From contig JAHITE010000095.1 of assembly GCA_018817585.1 (NCBI GenBank), positions 1 through 42,507 of the forward strand: 42,507 bases of DNA, in the 5' to 3' direction. Source of the stretch: Candidatus Omnitrophota bacterium. Its GTDB lineage: Bacteria; Omnitrophota; Gorgyraeia; B26-G9. The notes below the pieces were generated by a model. The model did not search any database, was not told the origin of the DNA, and saw only the letters and a list, made by a program, of their open reading frames with translations. A program made the translations under genes and the position numbers. Shown here piece after piece: positions 23,580-33,800 of this stretch (positions within the stretch are counted from its first letter, which is position 1; each line of letters opens with the position of its first letter).

Positions 23580-23915
23580 CTATCCTTGTCTTGATTTTTC
23601 AATTGCGGCAATTGCTGTTTTATCAAATTCTATTTTTATTCCTTCGTCAACTTTTAAAACCACAGTGGTTTCTTTTACATTAACAACCGTGCCATGAATC
23701 CCTCCGGCAGTAACCACTTCATCATTCTTTTTTAACTGGGAAACCATATTCGATTTTTCCTGTTGCTGTTTTTGCTGCGGCCTGATCAGAAAAAAATAAA
23801 AAACCGCGAAAATTATTAAATACATCGGTAATAATACCATAATACTACTCTGACCTTGTCCCGCCGCCCCTCCGCCAGTTACCTGCTGAGCATAAGCTAA
23901 TGATTCAAAATTCAC
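23580..23915 (-). CDS. yajC: Preprotein translocase accessory subunit YajC
   Basis: Small inner-membrane partner of SecDF. The start is the GTG at 23915, because AAGGAGG lies six bases upstream; the longer frame to 23966 would run back through a terminator hairpin. The 111-residue protein has one transmembrane helix followed by FFLIRPQQKQQQEK and the conserved domain with LKKNDEVVTAGGIHGTV. A Gly/Gln-rich N-terminal segment precedes the helix. It heads the operon that continues through secDF to xerD. Its promoter appears to be interleaved with the upstream terminator. Confidence 0.93.
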   Translation of the reverse strand: MNFESLAYAQQVTGGGAAGQGQSSIMVLLPMYLIIFAVFYFFLIRPQQKQQQEKSNMVSQLKKNDEVVTAGGIHGTVVNVKETTVVLKVDEGIKIEFDKTAIAAIEKSRQG

Positions 23916-23934
23916 TTTAACCTCCTTAGGATTA

Positions 23935-23963
23935 ATAAAAAAGCCTAAATTATAGGCTGTAAA
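23935..23963 (-). promoter_or_regulatory. Candidate yajC promoter with the terminator as its spacer
   Basis: Minus-strand TTTACA (23958-23963, 5/6) and TTTTAT (23935-23940, 4/6) are 17 bases apart. The spacer is almost exactly the terminator stem-loop. Transcription would start near 23928, giving a leader of about 14 bases that still includes the AAGGAGG site. This resolves how yajC can be expressed just after a terminator, but it is inference from spacing alone. Confidence 0.4.
23936..23958 (-). terminator. Intrinsic terminator after addB
   Basis: On the minus strand, AGCCTA (23953-23958) and TAGGCT (23942-23947) form a six-pair stem around a five-base loop, followed by a run of six T. It lies about 230 bp beyond the addB stop codon, past the repeats, and only some 20 bp before the yajC start. 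Confidence 0.65.
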
Positions 23964-24055
23964 CACGTTTACTTATATAAGCGCATTCAGTATATAACAT
24001 TTCAATCCAATATGCTACTGTTTTATTGAGAATTTAAGCACATCTCTACACATAA

Positions 24056-24088
24056 CAGGTCACCAGGACACAAAGTCACAAGGTCACA
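24056..24088. repeat. CACAAGGACACAAAG-type mosaic repeat
   Basis: The plus strand is built from GGTCACCAGG, ACACAAA, GTCACAAGG and TCACA. It shares its words, in shuffled order, with 12966-13002. It lies in the addB-yajC gap, directly beside the octamer array. Confidence 0.8.
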
Positions 24089-24093
24089 TGTAT

Positions 24094-24183
24094 GAGTTAA
24101 CGAGTTAACGAGTTATCGAGTTAACGGATTAACGCGTAAACTTGCTAATTGGCTAACGCGTAAACTCTATTCGCTATTCGCTG
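24094..24183. repeat. Degenerate 8-bp tandem array
   Basis: Starting at 24094 the plus strand reads GAGTTAAC, GAGTTAAC, GAGTTATC, GAGTTAAC, GGATTAAC, GCGTAAAC, TTGCTAAT, TGGCTAAC, GCGTAAAC, then TATTCGC-like words up to the addB stop codon. The octamer phase holds for nine units while the sequence drifts. There are no spacers, so it is not a CRISPR array. Confidence 0.8.
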
Positions 24184-24186
24184 CTT

Positions 24187-27018
24187 TTAAGAGCATAAAC
24201 TCCTAAACTGACAATATTTACATGAAGCATCTGAATTATCAGCAACAAAAGGTTTATCCAGATCATATATTTCCTCAATAATATAGGCCAGCATATCCAA
24301 ACAGCACTGCATTATCTTGTCTTTTTGTTCCGATTCCTTTGGTTTGGGAAATTCATCAATAGTTAAAGTTCTGATATTATACAGCGCTGCTGAAATAAAA
24401 GCCTGCTCATATTCCTGTTCCACACAATATAAATATAAAGGCAGCTGAAAAGATCTAAGTGCCTTTTTTATTGATTTGCGATCTGGATTTTCCAAAGCTT
24501 TTTCCAGAGTTTTCAAACCCGCGGGCAAAGCATCACTATTGCCGGTTTTATAGTCAATAATCAGCAAGCGGCCTTGGCTCAAACAATCGATTCGATCAAT
24601 CCGGCATTTAAAAGCAATACTCCGCTGATTATTGCCCTTTAATTTAATCATTTTTTTAATATCAGTTTCCAGGCCTTCTATGCTTTGAATTTGCCGCTGT
24701 TGTTCTTTTTCCAAAAATTTTTCTAAGCGAAAACGCATAATCTGTTCAATCATAAAAGCATCGGATTTCATCCGATGTCTGAATTCATGCTCAAACCGCC
24801 TGTCAAATTCCAAGAAGAAACTTTTCTTAAACTCCTGATTAATTTTCGGAGACTGGTAAATAAACGGAAGAAACATATCCTCCAATAATTTATGAATAAA
24901 AGTTCCCACTTCTTTGCTTTCCAGCTCATCGAGCAAATCTTCTTGTTCGCTCAAGCCTAAAATATATTTATAGTAAAATTGCAGCGGACATTTCAAATAA
25001 AGATTTAAACTCGAGGCGGAAAAAGTAAAATTATCCAGCAGTTCTTTTATATTCCTATTTTTTTTGGCCATCCCCTTTTTCAACATAATTTCACAATTAA
25101 ACACCGCTCTCGGGACATTATCCGTATTAATTTTTTTATTTTTTTTCTCTTGTTCCCAGATTATTTCCTCAATAAAACGGCTTCTCTGCTTATCAGCGCT
25201 GTCATTATAAACCAAATGCACATTTTCCGCTGATTTAATCAAACGCATAAATTGATAGCGCTGAATGCTCTCTTCTTCTTCCAGTCTGTCCAGCCCCAGG
25301 GTAATCAAGATTGCTCTTGGGACAAGCGGCTCATTGCTGCTAAGTTTAGGCAAAACTGACTCATTTACATCCATGATAATAACATTTTCAAAGCTTAAAG
25401 CGCGAGTTTCTAAAAGCCCGAGAATTTGCAGCCCTTTTAATGGCGTTCCGGAAAAAGCAATTTTTTCTTTTTTAATAAAACTATCAAAAATTTTAAATAT
25501 TTCCATTAAGGCAAAGGGTTCTTGGCTGATTGCTTTATTTTTCAATTGTTCGCTTAAACTCAATATTTTTTCGATCATTTTTAAATTTAGCGGATACTGA
25601 GCAATCGCGCTTTTTAAAACCAGGACATCAATGAATTTTTCTAAAACCTGCGCGAAATCACCTAAACTGTTAATTTCTTCCCATAACCCAAAAGCATATT
25701 CATGTAAAACAATTAATACCGATTTTACTTGCTGATTACTTGCAACAATCGACATGCTTTTAAGTTGCTCAGATACATTTCTATGCAGCTCATCCATATT
25801 GACCAACTCTGACAAGCTGATAAACAAACTTCCCCCCAGCTCCGATTCATATACCCCTGAGAGAAATTCTTCAATCTTATGCACCAGCACCCGAGTGACA
25901 GCTGAATCCGTATCAATCAGCATATTTTTTATTAAAGGATGCATCATCAAAGCCAGATAATCCTTAGCATAATATTTCTCTCTTTTTCTGGTTTTTTGCG
26001 CTCGATTAATTCTGTCAAATAAATTATAAAGAGTACTGCGTCTTAAAGGGTATCCCATCGAAACATTAAACTGATTACCGATCAAAGATATTTCCGATAA
26101 TAGCGGGATAAGGTTATCCGCCAGCGGCAAAACAATAACCGTATTCTCTAGATTATCTATCTTTTTTAATATTTCTCTGATTATGCCCACCTGAGAGTGC
26201 GCGTCAAAACCAGCATATAATTTCAGATTATGCTGCTCATCATCCTTAACTTTCGGTTTTATCTCTGTTTTAAAAAAAGCCGCTAATTCATCAAACTGTG
26301 CCCAAGGTTTATTATCTTTCTGAAAAAATATCAATGCTTTATCTTTATCATAATACTGCTTAATAACCTGTTTTTCCGTATTATGCAGCTCAAAAAAATT
26401 ACAAAATAAAATTTTATCAAACTCTGGCAATTCAGTCTTTCGACAATCAGCAGCCGCGCTCAGATAAATAAGTCCGCGGGAATATTTATTATCTCTTTTC
26501 ATTTTTAGATGATAAAGCTCGCGCAAAGTAACAATATTTTCCAGCAATTTATTAAATCCAGGTGGGACTTCATATCCAATTTCCGCGTTTTTCTCAATAT
26601 TCAGCAATCGCTGCTTTGAGATATCCTCTAAATCCAATTGATCGATAAATAAAACTATTTCTCTGGCCCATGGCATAAACTGAGAAAAGCTCTGATAAGT
26701 TTTTAGCACTTCCGGGACTTTTGTTTTTGCCAATGAGTAAATTGTGAAATAGGCTTCAAGCTCCGAGATAATGCTGATTGGATTATTTTTAGAAACAATA
26801 TAACGCATAAAATCATTTATCGAAAAAAATGTCGGGGGAATAAAACTATTCTTACCTATCCCAGCTAATTCTTTTTTTAAAAATAAGGCCGGTCTTTTGC
26901 CGCCAAAAATTATCGCGGTTCTGCTTAAATCATTACCTGCCTTAAACTCCGGCTTTAAATAAAGCGCTAATTCTTTAATAAAATTTTCTTTAAAATGAAA
27001 TGTTTCGATTTTCCGCAT
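24187..27018 (-). CDS. addB: AddB-like helicase-nuclease subunit
   Basis: Partner of AddA in double-strand break processing; it would scan for the regulatory DNA sequence and cut one strand. The 943-residue protein has a degenerate helicase-like body and a C-terminal PD-(D/E)XK nuclease: CRIDRID, then LLIIDYKTG, and QLPLY as the QxxxY motif. Cysteines in YLKCPLQFYYKY and the terminal CKYCQFRSLC fit the AddB iron-sulfur staple. I start at the ATG at 27018, with AGGG six bases upstream; the longer frame overlaps the lipoprotein gene. No Walker A motif was recognised at the N-terminus, which is common in divergent AddB. Confidence 0.85.
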   Translation of the reverse strand: MRKIETFHFKENFIKELALYLKPEFKAGNDLSRTAIIFGGKRPALFLKKELAGIGKNSFIPPTFFSINDFMRYIVSKNNPISIISELEAYFTIYSLAKTKVPEVLKTYQSFSQFMPWAREIVLFIDQLDLEDISKQRLLNIEKNAEIGYEVPPGFNKLLENIVTLRELYHLKMKRDNKYSRGLIYLSAAADCRKTELPEFDKILFCNFFELHNTEKQVIKQYYDKDKALIFFQKDNKPWAQFDELAAFFKTEIKPKVKDDEQHNLKLYAGFDAHSQVGIIREILKKIDNLENTVIVLPLADNLIPLLSEISLIGNQFNVSMGYPLRRSTLYNLFDRINRAQKTRKREKYYAKDYLALMMHPLIKNMLIDTDSAVTRVLVHKIEEFLSGVYESELGGSLFISLSELVNMDELHRNVSEQLKSMSIVASNQQVKSVLIVLHEYAFGLWEEINSLGDFAQVLEKFIDVLVLKSAIAQYPLNLKMIEKILSLSEQLKNKAISQEPFALMEIFKIFDSFIKKEKIAFSGTPLKGLQILGLLETRALSFENVIIMDVNESVLPKLSSNEPLVPRAILITLGLDRLEEEESIQRYQFMRLIKSAENVHLVYNDSADKQRSRFIEEIIWEQEKKNKKINTDNVPRAVFNCEIMLKKGMAKKNRNIKELLDNFTFSASSLNLYLKCPLQFYYKYILGLSEQEDLLDELESKEVGTFIHKLLEDMFLPFIYQSPKINQEFKKSFFLEFDRRFEHEFRHRMKSDAFMIEQIMRFRLEKFLEKEQQRQIQSIEGLETDIKKMIKLKGNNQRSIAFKCRIDRIDCLSQGRLLIIDYKTGNSDALPAGLKTLEKALENPDRKSIKKALRSFQLPLYLYCVEQEYEQAFISAALYNIRTLTIDEFPKPKESEQKDKIMQCCLDMLAYIIEEIYDLDKPFVADNSDASCKYCQFRSLCS

Positions 27019-27040
27019 TTTTACCCTATTTTCATTAGAT

Positions 27041-27544
27041 TTATATCCTTGATTTAAAAGCAAGCGCCTGATCATCCATTACCTTCCAAATATCCCTTAC
27101 ATTAACAACCTTACCAATTTTTAAATCAGGCAATACCGCTTGCTTAAATTTTACAATAACCTCATCATAGGAAATTATACCGTAAACATTCCGCTTTCCC
27201 TTTAAAACAATTTTCCAAACAGTTGCTTTTTCCCAACCATCAACTGATGCCACATCATTGAAATTTCTTAATCGGATATCTTTTATTTTAAAAATATCTC
27301 GGCTGGCTGATGAAATTAAATCTTCCTGCGCTTTTTTTTCAGCTTTAGTTAACTTGGAAAAGAAAATTATTTTTTTTTTATCAGTAATCGTTAGACAGAG
27401 GTCAAGATAAGCATCCAGGTTTTTAGCTTTTAAAGCCGTAAACACATCCTTGCCCAGTTTTCTAGGTCCTTCTTCTGATTTAGCGCATCCAAAAAAAACA
27501 GTAATTGAGATAATCAATCCGAGTATTAGCAATCGGCTTTTCAT
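27041..27544 (-). CDS. Small putative lipoprotein between addA and addB
   Basis: A 167-residue protein of no family I recognise. It has a signal peptide with a hydrophobic stretch (4-18) and lipobox VFFGC, placing the lipidated cysteine at residue 20. The mature part is mixed alpha/beta and moderately basic; it begins with a helix containing VFTALKAKNLDAYLDLC and ends with VVNVRDIWKVMD. The first part resembles helical openings of NTF2-like or DUF4878 lipoproteins, but only weakly. The ribosome binding site GGGAGG is strong. Its position between two cytoplasmic recombination genes is odd; it may simply have been inserted into the operon. Confidence 0.75.
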   Translation of the reverse strand: MKSRLLILGLIISITVFFGCAKSEEGPRKLGKDVFTALKAKNLDAYLDLCLTITDKKKIIFFSKLTKAEKKAQEDLISSASRDIFKIKDIRLRNFNDVASVDGWEKATVWKIVLKGKRNVYGIISYDEVIVKFKQAVLPDLKIGKVVNVRDIWKVMDDQALAFKSRI

Positions 27545-27585
27545 TAAAACCTCCCCTGAAGACTATTTACAAAAAATTAATTTTA

Positions 27586-30500
27586 TTAAACCATTTCTGC
27601 TTTAGTTTGATCCAAGTAGATCAAATATGCGCTTATTTTTTTATCACGATAAATTGAGCTTATAATATTTTTATACGCGGAAATCTGGGCAAAACTCTGT
27701 TCTTTATTTTCCGCTGAACTCTTATAATCAATTATAATTACTCTATGTTTACTCACAATCAGCCGATCAATACGTTTTGTTGCTCCATATTTATCAACAA
27801 ACTCTTTTTCCAGATAAACCTGCTCATCCGAACTTAGATTAAAAAACTGTTTTATTGTTTCCGAATTAATCAAATCGCTCAGAATTTTCATATATTTAGG
27901 CTTATTATCGATATCTGGATTTTCCAATTCAAATTCATTTTTAATTTTTTCAATAACCTCATTCTGATTTTTTGCGCGGAGATTTCCTATTTTACTAAGC
28001 AGTGAATGTAAAATTTTGCCTTGTTTAATCTTTTTTCGGTTATTCAACTGGTCTATTTCAGTAAATTCTTCTTTTACCAAAGATATCCAGTTCTGATATG
28101 ACGGTAAAGATATCAGCATATTACCATCATCCGCAGGCAGCGCTTCTGTTTTCAGGTTCAGCTGAGATCCCTGACAGCTTGCTCCCTCAGGAATGAGAAA
28201 AAACGCCGCGTTGTTTGATTCTGATGTTTTGGAACTGCTGTAAGGAATAAAAACATACAGTTCATTTTGCGCGCGGGTAAACGTCACATAAATAACATTA
28301 AGCTCATCAATAAAAGCTTTAACATACTCTTTGCGGTAAATTTCTCCGATTTTCTTAGAAAATCTCGCGTATTTAGTATCCAGCCTTAAAAGACCAAAAG
28401 AATCATCCGAAGCCGGTTCTTTTTCATAAACAACATAAGGAGAGTTTACCCCTTTTATTTTCACGTTCATTTCCAGAAACGGCACAACTACAACCAAAAA
28501 TCCCAGGCCTTTTGCTTTATGAATTGTCATCACTTTTACAGCATTATCATCTGAAAAATTTACATACAAATGCGATTCCGGCGCTGTTTCCAGATAGTTA
28601 AGAAATAAACTTATATCCGAATTATCTTCTTCCTGTTCTTTGACCAATTCAAGCAAACGCATAAAAAACCCCTGATAAGCGGGAAAGTTTTCAAATATTT
28701 TAAATTTATCGATAATACTGATAAGCAACTCATATAATGATACAAAACCCACACTTTTAAAAAACTCCGCGATATTATCCTGCCAAAGCAAAGAATATTT
28801 TTTTCTAAACGCCCGGTACAAATATCCGGCATTAACTTCCTGATGTTTATCTTTGCGGTTATATTGAAAAATAAAATCCGCGATCTCTTCCCGGGGTAAA
28901 CTAGCTGCTTGTAAAAAGATATCGCCGAGAATAAACGCGGAAAATTCAATGGTATTGATCGGTGAATTTAAAAACCGCAAAAAAGCAATCAGCTCGGAAA
29001 TAAGCGGATTATTCAGAATATTAAGCGTGCGTTCTGACTCAACATTTATTTTCTTTTCAGATAGCCAGCCGGTAACTAACTCAATTTCCCGATTACTTCG
29101 GCATAAAACAGCAATCGACTTTAAAGAAAAACGCTTTTGCACCATATCCATGGTTTCGATTAAACGCTGTTTTATTAACTCATCCCGCTCCTCTAGGCTT
29201 TGATATTCGATATAATCTACTTTTACATATCCATCCGGCTTATGAGGCACATCAAATTGCTGAGCATCCCTGAACACACTTAAGATCTCATTAACTTCTT
29301 TTGTTAATAACTGCCTCAGCGGCTCTTTTTCACTATCCTGATGATTATCCATAAAGCGTCTCAAATTTTCTTGAGAAAACACTTGATTATTAAACTGGAT
29401 AATCTGTTTTTGCGACCTATAGTTTTTTCTTAAAACCAGTTTATCATTTACATTAAAATGCTTAAAATCTTGTTTTATACTATCAAATAAATCAACATTG
29501 CCCCCTCTAAATCGATAAATTGCCTGTTTCCGATCTCCTACATAAAAAAGAGAGCCTCCGATGGATAAAGCATCCTCAACCATCAAAAATAAATTTTTCC
29601 ACTGCAATTTACTGGTATCCTGGAATTCATCAATTAAAAAATGTTTAAACCTGCTGGCCAATCGATAATAAAGCTCAGGGACACTCATCCGAGCCTCTTT
29701 GAAAAGAAAATAAGCTTGTTTGTTTAATTCCTCCATAAACACCAAATCATCACGCATCGTATAATTTCGAAAATATTTATAAACATCATCAAATATATCA
29801 ATATAACAGTTAAACAAAGACAATGCCTCTTTTTCGCTTAATTCAACAATGCTTTGTCTAAACTCCTGCCAGAGCAGCGCCAATTCCTGAGGAGCCGCGA
29901 AACCTTTATTCATCGGCAAAGCTTCAGACATAAATGATTTTTTATCAAGATCAGCCAGATTAAAACCGTATTTATTCTTAGTGACAAAATTAGCTAAAGT
30001 AGTATCGGCAAAACGTTTATTTATTCCCTCCGGCTTCCTTTTATATATTTCATTAAGTATCGCGATAATCCGTTGTTTTAATCCAATCAAATCATTATCA
30101 GCCATATAAAATTTTTCAAACTTACCGCCATAAATATTACTTTGGCTAAACATATTACTAATAATATCTAATATACCTTTTTTCGGCAGCCAACTTGTTC
30201 GATTTTCCAGAAAAATATACTGACGGATAAAATCTTGAAAAACTCTTGCCTTATTCGCGTCTTCACAAGCAAGATCAATACATTCGTCAAGCGCGTAAGA
30301 AACATATGCTGAATAATTTTCCTTTATCTGAAAATTTGCTGATAGGTTTAATTCTGAAGCGCATCCAGATAAGATAAGATTAATAAATTTATCAACATTT
30401 TTCACTTGAAAATAATTATAATTAGAAATAATACAATCCAGAACCTTAAACGCCTGTTGACTTGCTTTTTCAGGAGAAATCCTCAAAGCACTAATCAGAT

Positions 30501-30765
30501 CATTTTTTTCCTTAGTGTTAGCAAAAGCATCTAAAGCGATTTTTTTCAGCTGTTCTAAAATGCGTTCACGCATTTCTCTTGTGGCCTTAAGCGTAAAAGT
30601 GATTGCCAGAATGCTGCGTAAAGCTGCTTGCCCTTGATCAAAATTATTATTAATCAGCAACTGAATATAACGCTTTGAGAGTTCATAGGTTTTACCTGAA
30701 CCAGCTGAGGCTTCAACTATTTTCACCTCATGAAAATTTGAATTTTGATTTGGGGCTGAACTCAT
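27586..30765 (-). CDS. addA: AddA-like UvrD/Rep helicase-nuclease subunit
   Basis: Superfamily 1 helicase with a C-terminal nuclease, resecting double-strand breaks with AddB. In 1059 residues: Walker A ASAGSGKT (19-26), FLIDEFQDTS (motif II, about 373-382), GDRKQAIYRFRGG (motif III), VKVMTIHKAKGL (motif V), VIYVTFTRAQNELYV (motif VI), and then RIDRLI, IIIDYKSS and QISAY, the PD-(D/E)XK residues and QxxxY motif (about 1000-1030). The ATG at 30765 has no Shine-Dalgarno sequence; a perfect TATAAT ends seven bases upstream, so the mRNA probably begins at or next to the start codon. The operon order is addA, lipoprotein, addB. Confidence 0.88.
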   Translation of the reverse strand: MSSAPNQNSNFHEVKIVEASAGSGKTYELSKRYIQLLINNNFDQGQAALRSILAITFTLKATREMRERILEQLKKIALDAFANTKEKNDLISALRISPEKASQQAFKVLDCIISNYNYFQVKNVDKFINLILSGCASELNLSANFQIKENYSAYVSYALDECIDLACEDANKARVFQDFIRQYIFLENRTSWLPKKGILDIISNMFSQSNIYGGKFEKFYMADNDLIGLKQRIIAILNEIYKRKPEGINKRFADTTLANFVTKNKYGFNLADLDKKSFMSEALPMNKGFAAPQELALLWQEFRQSIVELSEKEALSLFNCYIDIFDDVYKYFRNYTMRDDLVFMEELNKQAYFLFKEARMSVPELYYRLASRFKHFLIDEFQDTSKLQWKNLFLMVEDALSIGGSLFYVGDRKQAIYRFRGGNVDLFDSIKQDFKHFNVNDKLVLRKNYRSQKQIIQFNNQVFSQENLRRFMDNHQDSEKEPLRQLLTKEVNEILSVFRDAQQFDVPHKPDGYVKVDYIEYQSLEERDELIKQRLIETMDMVQKRFSLKSIAVLCRSNREIELVTGWLSEKKINVESERTLNILNNPLISELIAFLRFLNSPINTIEFSAFILGDIFLQAASLPREEIADFIFQYNRKDKHQEVNAGYLYRAFRKKYSLLWQDNIAEFFKSVGFVSLYELLISIIDKFKIFENFPAYQGFFMRLLELVKEQEEDNSDISLFLNYLETAPESHLYVNFSDDNAVKVMTIHKAKGLGFLVVVVPFLEMNVKIKGVNSPYVVYEKEPASDDSFGLLRLDTKYARFSKKIGEIYRKEYVKAFIDELNVIYVTFTRAQNELYVFIPYSSSKTSESNNAAFFLIPEGASCQGSQLNLKTEALPADDGNMLISLPSYQNWISLVKEEFTEIDQLNNRKKIKQGKILHSLLSKIGNLRAKNQNEVIEKIKNEFELENPDIDNKPKYMKILSDLINSETIKQFFNLSSDEQVYLEKEFVDKYGATKRIDRLIVSKHRVIIIDYKSSAENKEQSFAQISAYKNIISSIYRDKKISAYLIYLDQTKAEMV

Positions 30766-30772
30766 GTGAAGT

Positions 30773-30801
30773 ATTATACACTTTCAGACGGGAAAAGGCA
30801 A
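30773..30801 (-). promoter_or_regulatory. Sigma70-type promoter of addA (leaderless)
   Basis: Minus-strand TTGCCT (30796-30801, 4/6) and TATAAT (30773-30778, perfect) are 17 bases apart. Only seven bases separate the -10 box from the ATG of addA, so transcription would begin at or within one or two bases of the start codon. Confidence 0.68.
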
Positions 30802-30824
30802 AAAAACTATTTTTATACCTCAAA

Positions 30825-33800
30825 TTACTTGGGCAAATCAGGAACTTCCTCAAATCCCTTCCAGTCAAAATCATAGGATTTCTTTTTCTTTGGTTTAAAT
30901 AATAGCGGAATATCCGTAAATAATAAATATATACTAGGCACAACAAAAAGAGTTAATATTGTTGACACAGACAAACCGCCTAAAACCGTAATCGCCAGCG
31001 GCGACCATAAACCAGCGCCTTCGGTTCGGTCTAAAGCCATGGGCAGTAAGCCAAACAACGTTGTAAATGAAGTCATCATAATCGGCCTTAATCGATCCAT
31101 CCCCGCCAGCATCGCGGCTCTAAATCGGTTTACATTCCGATTGCGGGTAAAATAGTTAATCCGATCAATCAGAATAATCGCATTGTTTACCACAATCCCT
31201 GCCAGCATTATCACGCCAATAAAAACCGACACGCTTTTCGGTTTTTTAAAAACCCAAAGCGCTAAGGTTACACCAATCAAAGATAAAGGAACACTGGACA
31301 ATATAACCAAAGGCTGCAGATAGGAAGCAAACAACGACGCTAAAACCATGTAGATTAAGGCCAGAGTCACCCACATAACAAAAATAAGCTCGCTTTTACC
31401 TTTAATCATTTTTTCATAATCACCGCCAAAGCGGTAATAATAGTTCTTCGGCAATTTCATACCTTTAAAATCTTCTTTGATTATCTCTACAGATTTAGAA
31501 AGATCATATTTACTCATTGTCGCGCTTACTTCAATCATTCTTTGTTTGTTCTTGCGCCAAATTTCAGTTGGTCCTTCTCCAGGCCGAAAATCAGCTACCT
31601 GCTCGAAAAAAACCAGATTACCCTCATCGCCAACTATGCTCAGCTTATGCACGTCATCAAAGGTCTTTCGGTCTTCTTTTCTTAACCTGGCAATAGTTTC
31701 TACTTGTTTTGACTCAGAATGAAAACGAGTGGCAACCAAACCACGCATTTTAGCATGAATCGTATCGGAAATTTTTGACACAGTAAGTCCCCATTTAGCT
31801 GCTTTGGCTTTATCCACAACTGCCAAAAGTTCCGGACGCTTTTCCCGCATTCTAATTTTCACATCAACAAAACCAGGAATCTGCCCGATTCTTTTTGAGA
31901 TATTCACGGCAATTTCTCTTAAAGTATTATAATCATATCCATAAATCTCAATATGCAGCTCTTTGGCAGCCATACTTTGCGGCTCTTCAAAATAAATAAA
32001 AGCATTGGGAATTTCTTTCACTTTTTCTCTAAGATCATCAATTACTTCTTTATTTGATCTTTCTCTTTGCGAAAGCGGAACCAGTTTAACAAAAACCCGA
32101 TTTGACCAAGGCTTAATTCTGCTGGAAACTGTTTTAACCTCAGAAACAGTGGCAAGAATTTTCTCAACTTCCGCGACAACCTGATCAGAAATATCAAGCT
32201 TAGCTCCAGTTGGCAGCTCAATAAAAATCGTAAATTCATTTTCTTCGGTTTTTCCAAGAAATTCCATGCCTAATTTTTCAGAGAAAACAAAAAAAGCAAT
32301 ACCAAATAAACAAAAAACCGCGACAACCAGATACAATCTAAAGCGCAGAGCTCGGCCTAGGCCTTTACGGTAAGCAGTTTGAAGCACATTAAGAAATTTA
32401 TTAATCTTTGATTTGTCTTTTTTACCTTGATGAGAAACTTCAGAAAACCATTGTTTTTGTTTTTCCTCAGTTTCCTTTTCTTTTTCAGTTTTGCGTTGCC
32501 CCAGAGTTGTTGATAAAACAGGCACTAACGTTACCGCGACAAAAAGACTGGCTAAAAGCGCGTAAACAATTGTCATTGCCAGACCTTCATACATAAGCCT
32601 GATTTCCTTGTTTACAAAAATAAACGGCAGAAAAACAATAATTGTCGTCAAAGTAGAAGCAAAAATAGCCAGCCACATTTCTTCAGCGCCAACAATTGAT
32701 GATTCTCTGCGATCCATGCCCATAGATCTTTTTTTAGAAATATTATCCAAAACAACAATAGCATTATCCACAAGCATCCCGCTGCCCAGAGCCAAGCCGC
32801 TTAAAGTCATGATATTAAGCGTTAAATTCTGAAAAAACATCATGATAAAAGTACAGATGATCGCAGTGGGGATCGCGATCCCCACTGTAAACGTCGACCC
32901 AATATCGCGCAAAAATATCCATAAAACGCAAATTGCTAAAAACCCCCCGAAAATTAAAGAACTTTGCACATCTTTTATTGCTTTACTGATAAAATCTCCC
33001 TGATTATAAACAGGGATTAATCTAATTCCCCGTTCTCCCAGATTTTCATCTTTTTTAAAACATTCCAGCTCTTTTAAAATTCCAGCGGTCATCTTTAAAG
33101 TATTAGCCATGCTTTCTTTTTGCACATAAATCGAAACCGTTGGCGCTAAATTTGTTCGAGCATAACTTGTCGATTCCAAGTAGGAATCTTTAACTTTAGC
33201 CAGCTCTTTTAAACGGATTATTATCCCTGTTTGAGATGCCGCGATCCCAATATTTTCAATGGTTCGAACATCGGTAAATTCCCCGATTATTCTGATTAAA
33301 AACTTGTCATCACTTTTTTCTATATCCCCGGCTAATAAGTTAAGGTTATTTGAACCCAGAACATTAATAACTTTATTAATCGGCATATTATATGCGTCTA
33401 ATTTTGCCTGATCAATTTCTACAAGAATTTTTCTTTCTCTTCTGCCTCCAACTTCTACATCCGCGACTCCGTTAATTCGTTCCAGTCTGGTCTTTAAACT
33501 TTCATCAACAATTTTTCCCAGCATTTCCGGAGTATAGCGATTCCCGCCGGTCATGGCTAAAATCATTACCGGAACATCAGAATATTCATATTTAGCAATA
33601 ACTGGTTTTTCAATTTCTTCCGGAAGCTCATTTTTAACCCTAGCGAATTTTTCCCGAACTTCCAAGGCAGCGAAATCCATATTTGTCCCTGGCTCGAACT
33701 TGATAACAATCGTAGCACTGGCTTCTTCCGAAGTAGATTCAATACTCCTGATATGACTGGCCGTGGATACAGCGTCTTCAACTATACGGGTGATTCTTTC

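Noticed and set aside
24094..24183. CRISPR array
   Set aside because: The 8-bp units are directly adjacent with no unique spacers and no cas genes nearby.
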